From Gammaproteobacteria bacterium Ga0077554 (GTDB taxonomy: Bacteria > Pseudomonadota > Gammaproteobacteria > Ga0077554 > Ga007554), in contig LNFF01000026.1 in the NCBI GenBank assembly GCA_001464585.1, forward strand, positions 1 to 63,813: a stretch of DNA of 63,813 nt, in the 5' to 3' direction. A program made the position numbers and the translations under genes. The notes beneath the pieces are model-generated. The model saw only the letters and a list, made by a program, of their open reading frames with translations, was not told where the DNA came from and searched no databases. Positions 1-9,202 of the stretch are shown piece by piece (position 1 is the first letter of the stretch; every line of letters begins with the position of its first letter).

Positions 1-97
1 GTGTCGTTGCCGATGTCCTCCTGCCTGCATGGAATTACACGGTTCTACCAAATTTGAACTGGCAAAAAGGGGAAGTTATTTCGTAGGCGTTCCTAAG
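1..97 (+). mobile_element. Insertion sequence, 3' end (partial)
   Basis: The window opens inside an insertion sequence. Frame 1 from base 1 reads as the C-terminal 18 residues of a protein, with a TGA at 55-57. Bases 70-97 then match, base for base and inverted, bases 63719-63746 at the other edge. I read 57 as the transposase stop and about 70-97 as the right terminal inverted repeat. The IS family is not recognised from so little sequence. The element leads directly into the PIN-domain reading frame. Confidence 0.7.
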
Positions 98-490
98 GCG
101 TTCATTGACACGAACATCGTCATTTACGCACTCGGTCAGAGTTCTGCAAAGACGGTGCTCGCTGCGCCGCTTTTTGCGCATCACCCTACCATCTCTACGC
201 AGGTACTTTCCGAAACAGCCAATGTGTCGCTGAAAAAATTGGCGTTGCCGCTTTCTGAAACAAGGAAGCTGCTCGCGATGCTCGAAGCAACATGCCGGGT
301 GGAGATCATTACGCCGGCAACCATGCAACGCGCCCTCGACATCGCCGGGCGCTATGGATTCTCCTGGTTTGACAGCCTGATCGTTGCCTCTGCCATTGAA
401 GCCGGATGCGACACGCTCTATACGGAAGATTTGCAGCATGGGCAGTTGATTGAAGGCAAGCTCACTGTTACCAATCCATTCTCTATTTAG
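29..490 (+). CDS. PIN-domain ribonuclease, VapC-like, N-terminus replaced by IS sequence
   Basis: The predicted 153-residue protein has a PIN domain: the first acidic residue lies in FIDTNIVIYAL (Asp27), with later acidic residues in SETANV, FDSLIVASA and TEDLQHG. Such proteins are metal-dependent RNases, often VapC toxins. Family members usually begin one to three residues before the FIDTN strand. Here residues 1-23 are encoded by the insertion-sequence end, so the native start codon is missing and expression would need the ATG at 29 or another IS-borne start. No antitoxin gene is visible. The stop lies 6 bases before the ATG of cas4, so the gene looks like the head of the cas4-cas1-cas2 transcript. 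The PIN assignment is firm; its role here is inference. Confidence 0.75.
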   Translation: MELHGSTKFELAKRGSYFVGVPKAFIDTNIVIYALGQSSAKTVLAAPLFAHHPTISTQVLSETANVSLKKLALPLSETRKLLAMLEATCRVEIITPATMQRALDIAGRYGFSWFDSLIVASAIEAGCDTLYTEDLQHGQLIEGKLTVTNPFSI

Positions 491-496
491 GGGCAA

Positions 497-1135
497 ATGG
501 GGATGGAAGCCGCCGATCCCATCATGCTTTCCGCCCTCCAGCACTATAGCTATTGTCCGCGTCAGTATGCGCTGATTCACATAGAGCAGGCATTCGCGGA
601 AAATGTGCATACCATGCGCCGTAATGCCGTACATGAACGGGTGGATGATCCGGGGTTTTCGGAAAACGCCGGGGCACGTATTGAACGCGCCTTGCCGCTT
701 TATTGTGATCGTTTGGGCTTGGTCGGCAAGGCGGATATTGTGGAGTTTTTGCCCGATGGCACGCCTTATCCCGTGGAGTATAAACACGGGCCAAAGCGGC
801 AGAAGCATCATGACGATCTGCAACTCGTTGCCCAAGCCCTATGCCTGGAAGAAATGACAGGAAAGCCCGTGCCACGCGGTGCGATTTATCATCACAGCTC
901 GCGCCGCCGCCGTGAAGTGCAACTTACAGATGTCTTGCGCCGCCAAGTGGAAGAAACCGTGGAAACGATCCGGGCCATGTTTGTTTCCGGGAAACTGCCG
1001 CCCGCAGTCAATGATGCCCGGTGCAAGGAATGTTCCCTAAAAGAACTCTGCCAACCCAAGGCAATGACCTCTATAACGAAACTACATGAAATGCGCAACA
1101 CACTTTTTCAGGCAGACGAACAAGAGGGCTCATAA
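497..1135 (+). CDS. cas4: CRISPR-associated exonuclease Cas4, type I-C-like
   Basis: Cas4 is a RecB-type nuclease with an iron-sulfur cluster that trims prespacers and sets PAM choice and orientation during spacer acquisition. The four cluster cysteines are visible: Cys20 in YCPRQ, and Cys176, Cys179 and Cys185 in CKECSLKELC. The nuclease core has GKADIVEF (motif II Asp) and PVEYKHGPKR (motif III Glu-x-Lys). The length of 212 residues is normal. It starts 6 bases after the PIN stop and is followed after 48 bases by cas1. In type I-C loci, cas7 usually lies just upstream of cas4; here a PIN gene and an IS end occupy that place. Confidence 0.95.
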   Translation: MGMEAADPIMLSALQHYSYCPRQYALIHIEQAFAENVHTMRRNAVHERVDDPGFSENAGARIERALPLYCDRLGLVGKADIVEFLPDGTPYPVEYKHGPKRQKHHDDLQLVAQALCLEEMTGKPVPRGAIYHHSSRRRREVQLTDVLRRQVEETVETIRAMFVSGKLPPAVNDARCKECSLKELCQPKAMTSITKLHEMRNTLFQADEQEGS

Positions 1136-1183
1136 AGTGGAATGGCAGTTTTGCAGACTCGTTGACATCCCTGGGACAGTTTG

Positions 1184-2218
1184 ATGCAACAAATCCTCAA
1201 TACACTCTATGTTATGACGCCCAATGCCTACCTGCATCTGGAGAACGATACCATTCGTGTCGACGTGGAACGCGAAAAAAAGATGCAAGCGCCGCTGCAT
1301 CATATTGGCACGGTAGTATGCTTTGGCGATGTGATGCTGTCTCCTGCGATTATGCACCGCTGTGCGGATGAAGGTATTAGCGTTGTTTTACTCGACCGCA
1401 ATGGGCGTTTCAAAGCGCGTCTGGAAGGAGCCATAAACGGCAACATCCTGTTGCGTCAGGCACAGCATCGGGTTGCTGGCGATGTCAAATTATCCATTGA
1501 TATAGCGCGTGCGGTGATTGCTGGAAAACTACGGAATTCGCGTCAGGTGTTGATGCGCGGTGCGCGTGAAGCAAGCGATGATAATGACCGTCGGACATTA
1601 AGCGACACCGCTGAAGCATTGGCTGCTTCATTAAGGAATCTTGCCTTTGCAGATAATTTTGATGTGGTGCGCGGTATTGAAGGCGATGCGGCAAAGGGGT
1701 ATTTTTCAGCGCTCACTTGTGTGCTGCGCCCGGACGCGCGTGAGGCATTTGCCATGAATGGCCGTTCACGGCGACCGCCCCGCGACCGATTTAATGCCTT
1801 GCTGTCGTTTCTTTATTCCATGGTGATGAATGATTGCCGCTCCGCCCTGGAGTCTGTCGGTCTTGATCCCCAATTGGGATTTCTGCATGCTGTGCGCCCT
1901 GGCAGGGCGGCGCTGGCGCTGGATTTAATGGAGGAATTCCGCGCCGTTTTGGCAGATCGCCTTGCACTTACGCTCATTAACCGTGGCCAAATAAACGCAA
2001 AAGATTTTCAGGATCGGGAAGGCGGTGCGGTTTATTTGCATGACGATGGTCGAAAAACAGTTGTCGTGGCTTACCAGGAACGCAAACAGGAAGAGATTAT
2101 CCATCCGCTGCTTGAAACGAAGGTGCCGATTGGCTTGTTGCCGCAGCTACAGGCACGGTTTATGGCGAGAACCATTCGTGGCGAAATGGAAGGCTATGTG
2201 CCTTTCCTGGCAAGGTAG
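1184..2218 (+). CDS. cas1: CRISPR-associated endonuclease/integrase Cas1, type I-C-like
   Basis: Cas1 integrates new spacers at the leader end of the array as a Cas1-Cas2 complex. The N-terminal beta domain starts with [13 protein letters not shown] and runs through [10 protein letters not shown], the hallmark of type I-C Cas1. The helical catalytic domain follows, with [19 protein letters not shown] and the conserved His in [20 protein letters not shown]. The length of 344 residues is normal. I chose ATG 1184 over the TTG at 1181 because it follows GGGACAG at good spacing and gives the usual start. cas2 follows after 5 bases, so the two are probably translated from one message. Confidence 0.96.
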   Translation: MQQILNTLYVMTPNAYLHLENDTIRVDVEREKKMQAPLHHIGTVVCFGDVMLSPAIMHRCADEGISVVLLDRNGRFKARLEGAINGNILLRQAQHRVAGDVKLSIDIARAVIAGKLRNSRQVLMRGAREASDDNDRRTLSDTAEALAASLRNLAFADNFDVVRGIEGDAAKGYFSALTCVLRPDAREAFAMNGRSRRPPRDRFNALLSFLYSMVMNDCRSALESVGLDPQLGFLHAVRPGRAALALDLMEEFRAVLADRLALTLINRGQINAKDFQDREGGAVYLHDDGRKTVVVAYQERKQEEIIHPLLETKVPIGLLPQLQARFMARTIRGEMEGYVPFLAR

Positions 2219-2223
2219 TCGTT

Positions 2224-2514
2224 ATGCTTATTATCGTCACTTATGATGTATCAACAGAAACCGCTGCCGGAAGAAAAAGATTACGGCGCGTGGCCAAGGT
2301 ATGTGAAAGCACCGGTCAACGAGTGCAAAAATCGGTATTCGAATGCCGTGTCAGCCTCATGCAATACGAAGAATTGGAGCGGCGGCTATTGGCTGAAATT
2401 AACGAAAAAGAAGATAACTTAAGATTGTATCGCCTGACAGAGCCGGTTGATTTGCATGTCAAAGAATATGGAAATTTTCGTGCGGTGAATTTCGATGCGC
2501 CATTAATTGTCTGA
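2224..2514 (+). CDS. cas2: CRISPR-associated protein Cas2
   Basis: Cas2 is the small ferredoxin-fold dimer that bridges two Cas1 dimers in the integrase. The 96-residue sequence has the usual first strand [11 protein letters not shown] with the conserved Asp8, and the [10 protein letters not shown] segment of the type I-C subgroup. It lies 5 bases after cas1 and is the last protein gene before the array, whose first repeat starts 180 bases after the stop. Confidence 0.95.
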   Translation: MLIIVTYDVSTETAAGRKRLRRVAKVCESTGQRVQKSVFECRVSLMQYEELERRLLAEINEKEDNLRLYRLTEPVDLHVKEYGNFRAVNFDAPLIV

Positions 2515-2694
2515 CATGCGCGAACCCTTAGCGATGGCAAAATGCCGGGATGTTCGCGTGAAGCCCAAGCCTTTGTTATTACATGAAAAACCCATTCAGA
2601 GTTTATATTACGTGCTTGCCAAACTGCTTTATAGCATCAAGTCCGCGCTTACTTCTGTAAATTTTATAAGGTATCATGAGGTTGTAGTAGTAGT
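2515..2694 (+). promoter_or_regulatory. CRISPR leader
   Basis: This 180-base stretch lies between cas2 and the first repeat. It holds no credible gene and becomes AT-rich toward its 3' end. The repeats end in ATTGAAAC on the plus strand, which forms the usual crRNA 5' handle, so transcription should run rightward from here and new spacers should enter at 2695. The leader call rests on position and repeat orientation; no promoter was identified with confidence. Confidence 0.7.
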
Positions 2695-4592
2695 GCAGCA
2701 CCCGTCTTTCGAGACGGGTGAGGATTGAAACGATTGCGCGGATCGGTTCGCCGTAGCCATCTGACTGCAGCACCCGTCTTTCGAGACGGGTGAGGATTGA
2801 AACTTGCACTTGTGGGGCGGCACCGTCCCCGTGCCGATGCAGCACCCGTCTTTCGAGACGGGTGAGGATTGAAACCCGTAAAACGCTTCGGCAAGTCCGA
2901 GGTAGGGCGGGCAGCACCCGTCTTTCGAGACGGGTGAGGATTGAAACATTTCTAAAGCGAATAAGCTTTCCAGAAATTATTGCAGCACCCGTCTTTCGAG
3001 ACGGGTGAGGATTGAAACTTCATAAGACCATCCCGACCAACCCACCGCCGTGAAGCAGCACCCGTCTTTCGAGACGGGTGAGGATTGAAACTACCACTAC
3101 CGTGCATGGGGCAATAGTGCCCCAGGCAGCACCCGTCTTTCGAGACGGGTGAGGATTGAAACGCCGGAGACATCGACCGGGCGAACTTTGATACGCGCAG
3201 CACCCGTCTTTCGAGACGGGTGAGGATTGAAACTTCCGTGGGTTGCGCGGCTAACTCGCGCAATGCCAGCAGCACCCGTCTTTCGAGACGGGTGAGGATT
3301 GAAACGGCAGTTCCAGCAGATCGGCGGCGAATCGGTCACGGGCAGCACCCGTCTTTCGAGACGGGTGAGGATTGAAACGCCGCATCCAGCGCGGACGATC
3401 CAAAGGCGAACGGCAGCACCCGTCTTTCGAGACGGGTGAGGATTGAAACGCATCGATATGCCTTTGCAGCGGCACCCCCTGCCTGCAGCACCCGTCTTTC
3501 GAGACGGGTGAGGATTGAAACTATCTACCTAGAACAGAAAAACACAATCAGATCAAGCAGCACCCGTCTTTCGAGACGGGTGAGGATTGAAACCCACCAG
3601 CCCGATGGCAGCTTGTTAATGGCAATGGCAGCACCCGTCTTTCGAGACGGGTGAGGATTGAAACAGACTCGCTACGCTCCCTTAGCTGCGGCTTCGGATG
3701 CAGCACCCGTCTTTCGAGACGGGTGAGGATTGAAACCCATTTCACTGTTTGAGCCTTTAAGTGTGCCCAAAGCAGCACCCGTCTTTCGAGACGGGTGAGG
3801 ATTGAAACCTGCCCTGTCTGCGCCACCACTTGGCGCAACACAGCAGCACCCGTCTTTCGAGACGGGTGAGGATTGAAACGATAAGGGTAGGGCATGGGCG
3901 GCGATCGCGGCATGGCAGCACCCGTCTTTCGAGACGGGTGAGGATTGAAACAAATACAACCAGAATAACGCCAGGTGCAGCGGATGCAGCACCCGTCTTT
4001 CGAGACGGGTGAGGATTGAAACAGCACGGATAAGTCGTGTTGTCCACGGGCTTATCGCAGCACCCGTCTTTCGAGACGGGTGAGGATTGAAACCTGCTGC
4101 GAGTGGTTAACGCGCCAACGCTATCTGGGCAGCACCCGTCTTTCGAGACGGGTGAGGATTGAAACCTTTTGCAAGCTGCCGACAACAAAACTACTAAAGG
4201 CAGCACCCGTCTTTCGAGACGGGTGAGGATTGAAACACTGTAAGCTCGCCGTTCAGGGCAGCCACTACGAGCAGCACCCGTCTTTCGAGACGGGTGAGGA
4301 TTGAAACCCTGCGGTATCGGTATTGGCTCCACAAAAACGCTGCAGCACCCGTCTTTCGAGACGGGTGAGGATTGAAACTTTTGTCGGCGGGTTTTCCTCC
4401 AGGCTAATGCAGGCAGCACCCGTCTTTCGAGACGGGTGAGGATTGAAACTCCATGCGGCCAGCTTGTCGATCTGCTTTTGCATGCAGCACCCGTCTTTCG
4501 AGACGGGTGAGGATTGAAACGCTGAATTTTTGCCCAATCCCCGCGCAAGCTGGAAGCAGCACCCGTCTTTCGAGACGGGTGAGGATTGAAAC
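2695..4592 (+). CRISPR. CRISPR array: 27 repeats of 37 bp, 26 spacers
   Basis: I counted 27 repeat units of 37 bp starting at 2695, 2767, 2839, 2911, 2982, 3055 and so on to 4556-4592, separated by 26 spacers of 34-36 bp. Every repeat, including the last, looks identical. Each begins GCAGCACCCGTC, ends GAGGATTGAAAC and contains a perfect 8-bp stem, CACCCGTC with GACGGGTG, around a 6-base loop, suited to processing by a Cas5d/Cas6-type enzyme. Spacer length and the ATTGAAAC end fit type I-C, although typical I-C repeats are a few bases shorter. No spacer is obviously duplicated and I saw no match to the rest of the window, though I could not search systematically. Confidence 0.98.
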
Positions 4593-4639
4593 TTGAAAGG
4601 AAGCGTCTGGGCTGTTTGGTGTGACGCCGTCCGCCGCCC

Positions 4640-4832
4640 TGAAGTGGAGATGGGCTGAGGCCGCGACGTTGCAGGTGCCCGAGGTGTCCGGCGCCATTCG
4701 CGAGATGGAGTTCGACGAAATGTGGCACTTTATTGGCTCAAAAAAACAAAAAATGGATCATCAAGGCGGTGGATCGTGCGACAGGGCGAACCGGGCCGCC
4801 TGGGTGCTCGGCGGTCGTGATACTGCGACTTG
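4640..4832 (+). pseudogene. IS1-family transposase remnant, frameshifted
   Basis: Just past the last repeat the plus strand encodes pieces of an IS1-type DDE transposase: EMEFDEMWHFIGSKKQK in one frame, WIIKAVDRATGRT in a second, and AAWVLGGRDTAT back in the first. The pieces follow the family order but need two frameshifts to join, and both ends are missing. It is a dead fragment of about 190 bp. It may mark where the trailer end of the array was cut. The rest of 4593-4901 holds only a weak CCCTCAGCCTGCGGGG hairpin with a T run near 4845-4875. Confidence 0.7.
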
Positions 4833-4901
4833 TGAATCAAAAATAATCCCTCAGCCTGCGGGGATTTTTATTTAGTTAATCACCAAATCCATAACCCACA
4901 G

Positions 4902-6344
4902 TTACATCAAATCGCCATTGATAAGAAAATGTACCCAGATACTGGCGGCATAGCCTAACGCAATTGCCCATGACCACTTCAGATGGGCAAAGAAAGTATA
5001 CACTCCGTGTGCTTGGCCCATCACCGCAACACCGGCGGCAGAGCCAATCGAGAGCAACGATCCACCCACGCCTGCGGTTAATGTGACAAGCAACCATTGC
5101 CCCAGCGACATGTCTGGGTTCATGCTGAGTACGGCATACATAACGGGAATATTGTCGACCACCGCGGAGAGCAGCCCTATCAAAATGTTGGCGGTGGTCG
5201 GGCCAAGATCAATGTAAAGTGTTTGTGATAATACCGCCAGATAACCTAACGCGCCTAATCCCCCCACGCACAGCAAGACACCGTAGAAAAACAACAACGT
5301 ATCCCATTCAATGCGGCGCAGGCTGTTGAAGATGTCGAAAGCATCATCGCGCGGCTCTAAAGTGGCGTGTGCTGATGTGGCATTGATCTGGCGTTGCTGG
5401 CTGCGTTTGAGAAAATAACCATGCACTTGCAATAGGCCCAGCCCGGTCATCATGCCCAGTACCGGTGGTAAATGCAGGAAATGATGCAGGCTGACCGTCA
5501 TGGTTAACGTCAGTAGAAACAGGCCGATCATAACAAATCCACCTTGTTTTACAGCAACGTTGTGCTTGTTCGCGTTGGGTTGCGCATTGGCAGGAATGGC
5601 AAGCGCCATAATTGCAGCGGGGACCAGCCAGTTGACGAGAGAAGGGATGAAAAGCGCAAAAAATTCATGGAATTTCACTACGCCTTTTTGCCATACCATG
5701 AGGGTCGTAATATCGCCAAATGGACTGAATGCGCCCCCCGCATTGGCGGCCACCACGATGCTGATGCAGGATGCGACAATGAATTTCGTGTGCCCCGCGC
5801 CTACCGCCAAGGCAATCGCTACCATTAAAAGTGCGGTGGTCAGGTTGTCTGCAATGGGGGAAATAAAAAAAGCCAGCGTCCCGCATATCCAGTAAATAGT
5901 GCGTAAAGAATACCCCGTGGATACCAGGCGCGCGCGCAAGGCGTTGAACACGTCCCGCTCTTCCATGGCGTTGAGGTAGGTCATGGCGGATAATAAAAAC
6001 AGCATGAGTTCTGCATATTCCAGCAGATTATGGCGCAACGCTTCAGCGGCGGTGTGGCTGTCGCCACGCAGGGCATAAGAGATGCCGACCAATATCCAGA
6101 TAAGCCCCGCCGCTACAATAACGGGTTTGGACTTCCGTAAATGCAAAAATTCTTCAGTAACGACCAAGGCATAGGCAATTATAAAAATAGCGAGTGCGGC
6201 GATGCCAAGTCCCGTACCGGTGAGATCTTCTGTGGGCGTGGCGGCAAAGAGTGGCGCAGGACAGAAAAGTGCTATTGTTGAATATAATATTATTTTATAA
6301 TCAATATTATGTTTCAACTGGTTAATGTAATTTATTGTAGTCAT
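4902..6344 (-). CDS. nhaD: Na+/H+ antiporter, NhaD family
   Basis: NhaD exchanges external protons for cytoplasmic Na+ or Li+ and is found mainly in halophilic or marine bacteria. The 480-residue protein has a cleavable-looking N-terminal segment ending LFCPAPLFAATPTED, then about a dozen hydrophobic segments. Family signatures include FFISPIADNLTTALLM, ANAGGAFSPFGDITTLMVW and a matching second-half segment LSAVVDNIPVMYAVLSM. Each inverted repeat thus carries an Asp-Asn pair in a broken helix, as in the ion transporter superfamily. The gene stands alone, convergent with the CRISPR side and divergent from the nuclease gene at 6392. Start MTTINYINQL is the only good candidate. Confidence 0.9.
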   Translation of the reverse strand: MTTINYINQLKHNIDYKIILYSTIALFCPAPLFAATPTEDLTGTGLGIAALAIFIIAYALVVTEEFLHLRKSKPVIVAAGLIWILVGISYALRGDSHTAAEALRHNLLEYAELMLFLLSAMTYLNAMEERDVFNALRARLVSTGYSLRTIYWICGTLAFFISPIADNLTTALLMVAIALAVGAGHTKFIVASCISIVVAANAGGAFSPFGDITTLMVWQKGVVKFHEFFALFIPSLVNWLVPAAIMALAIPANAQPNANKHNVAVKQGGFVMIGLFLLTLTMTVSLHHFLHLPPVLGMMTGLGLLQVHGYFLKRSQQRQINATSAHATLEPRDDAFDIFNSLRRIEWDTLLFFYGVLLCVGGLGALGYLAVLSQTLYIDLGPTTANILIGLLSAVVDNIPVMYAVLSMNPDMSLGQWLLVTLTAGVGGSLLSIGSAAGVAVMGQAHGVYTFFAHLKWSWAIALGYAASIWVHFLINGDLM

Positions 6345-6391
6345 AAGATGCTTTATGGTTAAATTCCAATGAGGATTGCGTTATTTCCTCT

Positions 6392-9202
6392 ATGGTACCC
6401 TGCCTGAAAAGGTTATGCTCCGTCAATTTTGAGACTGTTGGAACTGTGAATCCTGCCCATTTTTTTTCGTCACTTGAACAAGGTGCCACGTTACTTACCG
6501 CGAATCAACGCCTGGCACGCTATCTGCGCCAGGAATTTGATGTGTATCAGCAAACATTGGGGCGCAACGTGTGGGTGACCCCGGATATTTTGCCGTTATC
6601 CACCTGGTTGGAACGATGCTGGAATGAAATACTGGAAACCAACTTAGCCAATAGTTTGCCTGGATTGTTAACGCCCTATCAACAACAAGCGTTGTGGGAA
6701 CGCATCATTGCCGAATCTGCGGAAGGCCAGCATTTATTGCAGGTATCCACGGCTGCAGAAAATGCGTTGGCAGCGTGGGCTTTACTCAAGCAATGGCGCA
6801 TTACGCTGGAAAGCGCTACCAGCGTGTTTCATAGCACGGCGAATGCCGACAATCATGCCTTTGCACAGTGGGCACGCCGCTTCGGGCGATTATGCAAAAA
6901 AAATGCGTGGCTCGACAGCGCGACGTTGCCGGATGCCGTGATCCAGCACATTAAATCAGGCACATTACCCTTACCCACACATATGGGCTTTGCAGGTTTT
7001 GACGAATTTACGCCACAACAACAGTATTTGTTGCAATCTTTATCTTTAGCAGGCGCGCACGTAACACAGATTGCCGCGCCAGAAAATCTCAATGTCAGCC
7101 TGGTACGTTGTGGATGCGCTGATGGTCGCGCCGAGATTATTGCTGCCGCGCGTTGGGCGCGCCATTTGCTGGAGCGCGATGCTTCACTTACCATTGCCGT
7201 GGTCATTCCTGAGCTAAGTGCGGTGCGCGAAACAGTAGTGCGTACCTTTGATCAGGTTTTTTCGCCTGCGAGTGATCTTCCTGGTACCTCTCATGTCACC
7301 ACTCCCTATAATATTTCTTTAGGCACTGCGTTGCTGGATGAACCTGTCATTCATACTGCATTCCTGATTCTGGAGTCTGCGCAGGGAAAACTGACAATTG
7401 AAAAAATGGGGAGCCTGCTGCGTTCGCCATTTTTGGCAGGCGCAGAGCAGGAAATGACACGCCGCGCGTTATTGGATGCGCGTTTGCGCCGCGCAAGCGA
7501 CACACACGTAACATTAGACATGCTGCGCTATTACGCTACGCATAATAATGCAACTGGCGCAGAGAATGCTTATGCGTGTCCGGTGCTGGCGAATCATTTG
7601 ATAAAGTGGGCGGAAGCCATCAGACCTTTGTCTGTTATGGTAAAGGAACAACACGTACCCAGTAAATGGATGGCGTTTTTTACCCGGTTGTTGGCTTGTG
7701 CAGGCTGGCCGGGCGAGCGGTCGTTAGATAGTCGTGAATATCAGGCACACATGGCATGGCGTGGCTTGCTGGCTGATTATGCGCTACTGGATGCCGCAGC
7801 AGGGAAACAGACGCTGGGTGAAGCTGTGGGGCATCTGCGCCACATGGCGGCAGTTACGCTGTTCCAGCCACAAAGCGCGGAGACGCCGATTCAAATTATG
7901 GGATTGCTGGAGACAGCCGGACTGCAATTTGATCATATGTGGATTATGGGTTTGCATGATGGCGCCTGGCCAGAGCCAGCGCGCCCCAATCCTTTTTTAC
8001 CCTTAACACTACAACGGCAACATAATCTGCCGCACGCTTCCGCAGCGCGTGAATTAGCGTTTGCGCAACAGATTACACAGCGTCTTTTCAGCAGTGCAAA
8101 ACATGTCATAGTCAGTTACCCGCAACAAGAAGCTGATCGGGAGCTGCATCCATCGCCTTTGATCCGTCCATTGCAGGAAGTGGATCTGCAAGATTTGGTT
8201 ATGGATAACGCGCCATTTTATGCGCAGCTTATCCATCAAAGAGCAAGGCAAAGCGCAAGGCTTGAAATTTTTAAGGATGATATGGCGCCGCCGTTGGAAA
8301 TTGGCACGGTGGTTGCCGGTGGCACCGACGTTTTGAAACAACAAGCGGCTTGTCCCTTCCGCGCCTTTGCCAGGCACCGTTTGGGTGCGCAGCCATTAAA
8401 TCCGGTTGGTATAGGCCTGAATGCCAGCGAACGTGGAAAGTTACTGCATGCCGCGATGGAAGCTGTATGGAAGACCGTGCAATCCCACGCAATATTATGC
8501 GGCATATCCGAAGAAGAATTGCAGAGTATTATCAGGGATGCAGTGGCACGGGTTGTAAATAAAATGGCGCATAACCGTCAGTTTACGTTTTCTGAAAAAT
8601 TCACGGCTCTTGAAAGAACCCGCCTGGAAAAACTTATTACTGCCTGGATGCTGCTGGAAAAACAACGCAGTCCGTTTACGGTGTTCCAGACAGAACAGGA
8701 ACGCTTGATTGAAATAGGCGGACTTGCGTTTACCGCCCGCATTGATCGCATTGATGAGTTGCCGGATGGTCGCCATGTCATTATTGACTATAAAACAGGA
8801 GATGCAAAACTTCAAAGCTGGTTTGGAGAACGCCCCGATGAGCCGCAATTACCGTTGTATGGAATCTCTGATACACATGCAGTGGCAGGACTGGCTTTTG
8901 CCCAATTACGTGCCGGGAATCTATGTTTTAAAGGATTTAGCGACACTGAAGGTATTATTCCCAATGTAAAAGAGTTTAGTAGCGTTAAAAACGCACCTAC
9001 TGTTACTTGGTCAGATCAATTCAATGACTGGCGTCAGGTATTGCAGCATTTAGCCGAAGGATTCCGTGCTGGCTATGCGCCGGTTGATCCAAAAAAACCG
9101 GGGGCTACCTGTCAATATTGTGAATTAACTGCATTATGCCGTATTCATGAGCATGACGGTTTAGGGCTGACGCCAGAAGCGCAGGAAGACGATGATGATT
9201 GA
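6392..9202 (+). CDS. AddB/RecB-like PD-(D/E)XK nuclease, proteobacterial DNA repair protein
   Basis: The 936-residue protein begins with a helicase-like region opening LLTANQRLARYLR, which resembles inactivated AddB helicase domains, and ends with a RecB-type nuclease: ARIDRIDELPDG then IDYKTGD (motifs II and III, near residues 780-802). A C-terminal cysteine group CQYCELTALC near residue 910 suggests an AddB-like iron-sulfur cluster. This matches the 'probable DNA repair protein' family that is paired with a UvrD-type helicase in many proteobacteria. It overlaps the next gene by 11 bases. The start may instead be the GTG at 6446 (NPAHFFSSLEQG). Role in double-strand break processing is inferred from the family and pairing. 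Confidence 0.85.
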   Translation: MVPCLKRLCSVNFETVGTVNPAHFFSSLEQGATLLTANQRLARYLRQEFDVYQQTLGRNVWVTPDILPLSTWLERCWNEILETNLANSLPGLLTPYQQQALWERIIAESAEGQHLLQVSTAAENALAAWALLKQWRITLESATSVFHSTANADNHAFAQWARRFGRLCKKNAWLDSATLPDAVIQHIKSGTLPLPTHMGFAGFDEFTPQQQYLLQSLSLAGAHVTQIAAPENLNVSLVRCGCADGRAEIIAAARWARHLLERDASLTIAVVIPELSAVRETVVRTFDQVFSPASDLPGTSHVTTPYNISLGTALLDEPVIHTAFLILESAQGKLTIEKMGSLLRSPFLAGAEQEMTRRALLDARLRRASDTHVTLDMLRYYATHNNATGAENAYACPVLANHLIKWAEAIRPLSVMVKEQHVPSKWMAFFTRLLACAGWPGERSLDSREYQAHMAWRGLLADYALLDAAAGKQTLGEAVGHLRHMAAVTLFQPQSAETPIQIMGLLETAGLQFDHMWIMGLHDGAWPEPARPNPFLPLTLQRQHNLPHASAARELAFAQQITQRLFSSAKHVIVSYPQQEADRELHPSPLIRPLQEVDLQDLVMDNAPFYAQLIHQRARQSARLEIFKDDMAPPLEIGTVVAGGTDVLKQQAACPFRAFARHRLGAQPLNPVGIGLNASERGKLLHAAMEAVWKTVQSHAILCGISEEELQSIIRDAVARVVNKMAHNRQFTFSEKFTALERTRLEKLITAWMLLEKQRSPFTVFQTEQERLIEIGGLAFTARIDRIDELPDGRHVIIDYKTGDAKLQSWFGERPDEPQLPLYGISDTHAVAGLAFAQLRAGNLCFKGFSDTEGIIPNVKEFSSVKNAPTVTWSDQFNDWRQVLQHLAEGFRAGYAPVDPKKPGATCQYCELTALCRIHEHDGLGLTPEAQEDDDD

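Noticed and set aside
2603..4728. Many open frames inside the CRISPR array with repeating peptides such as FNPHPSRKTGAA
   Set aside because: They are translations of the 37-bp repeats and spacers in all frames and not proteins.
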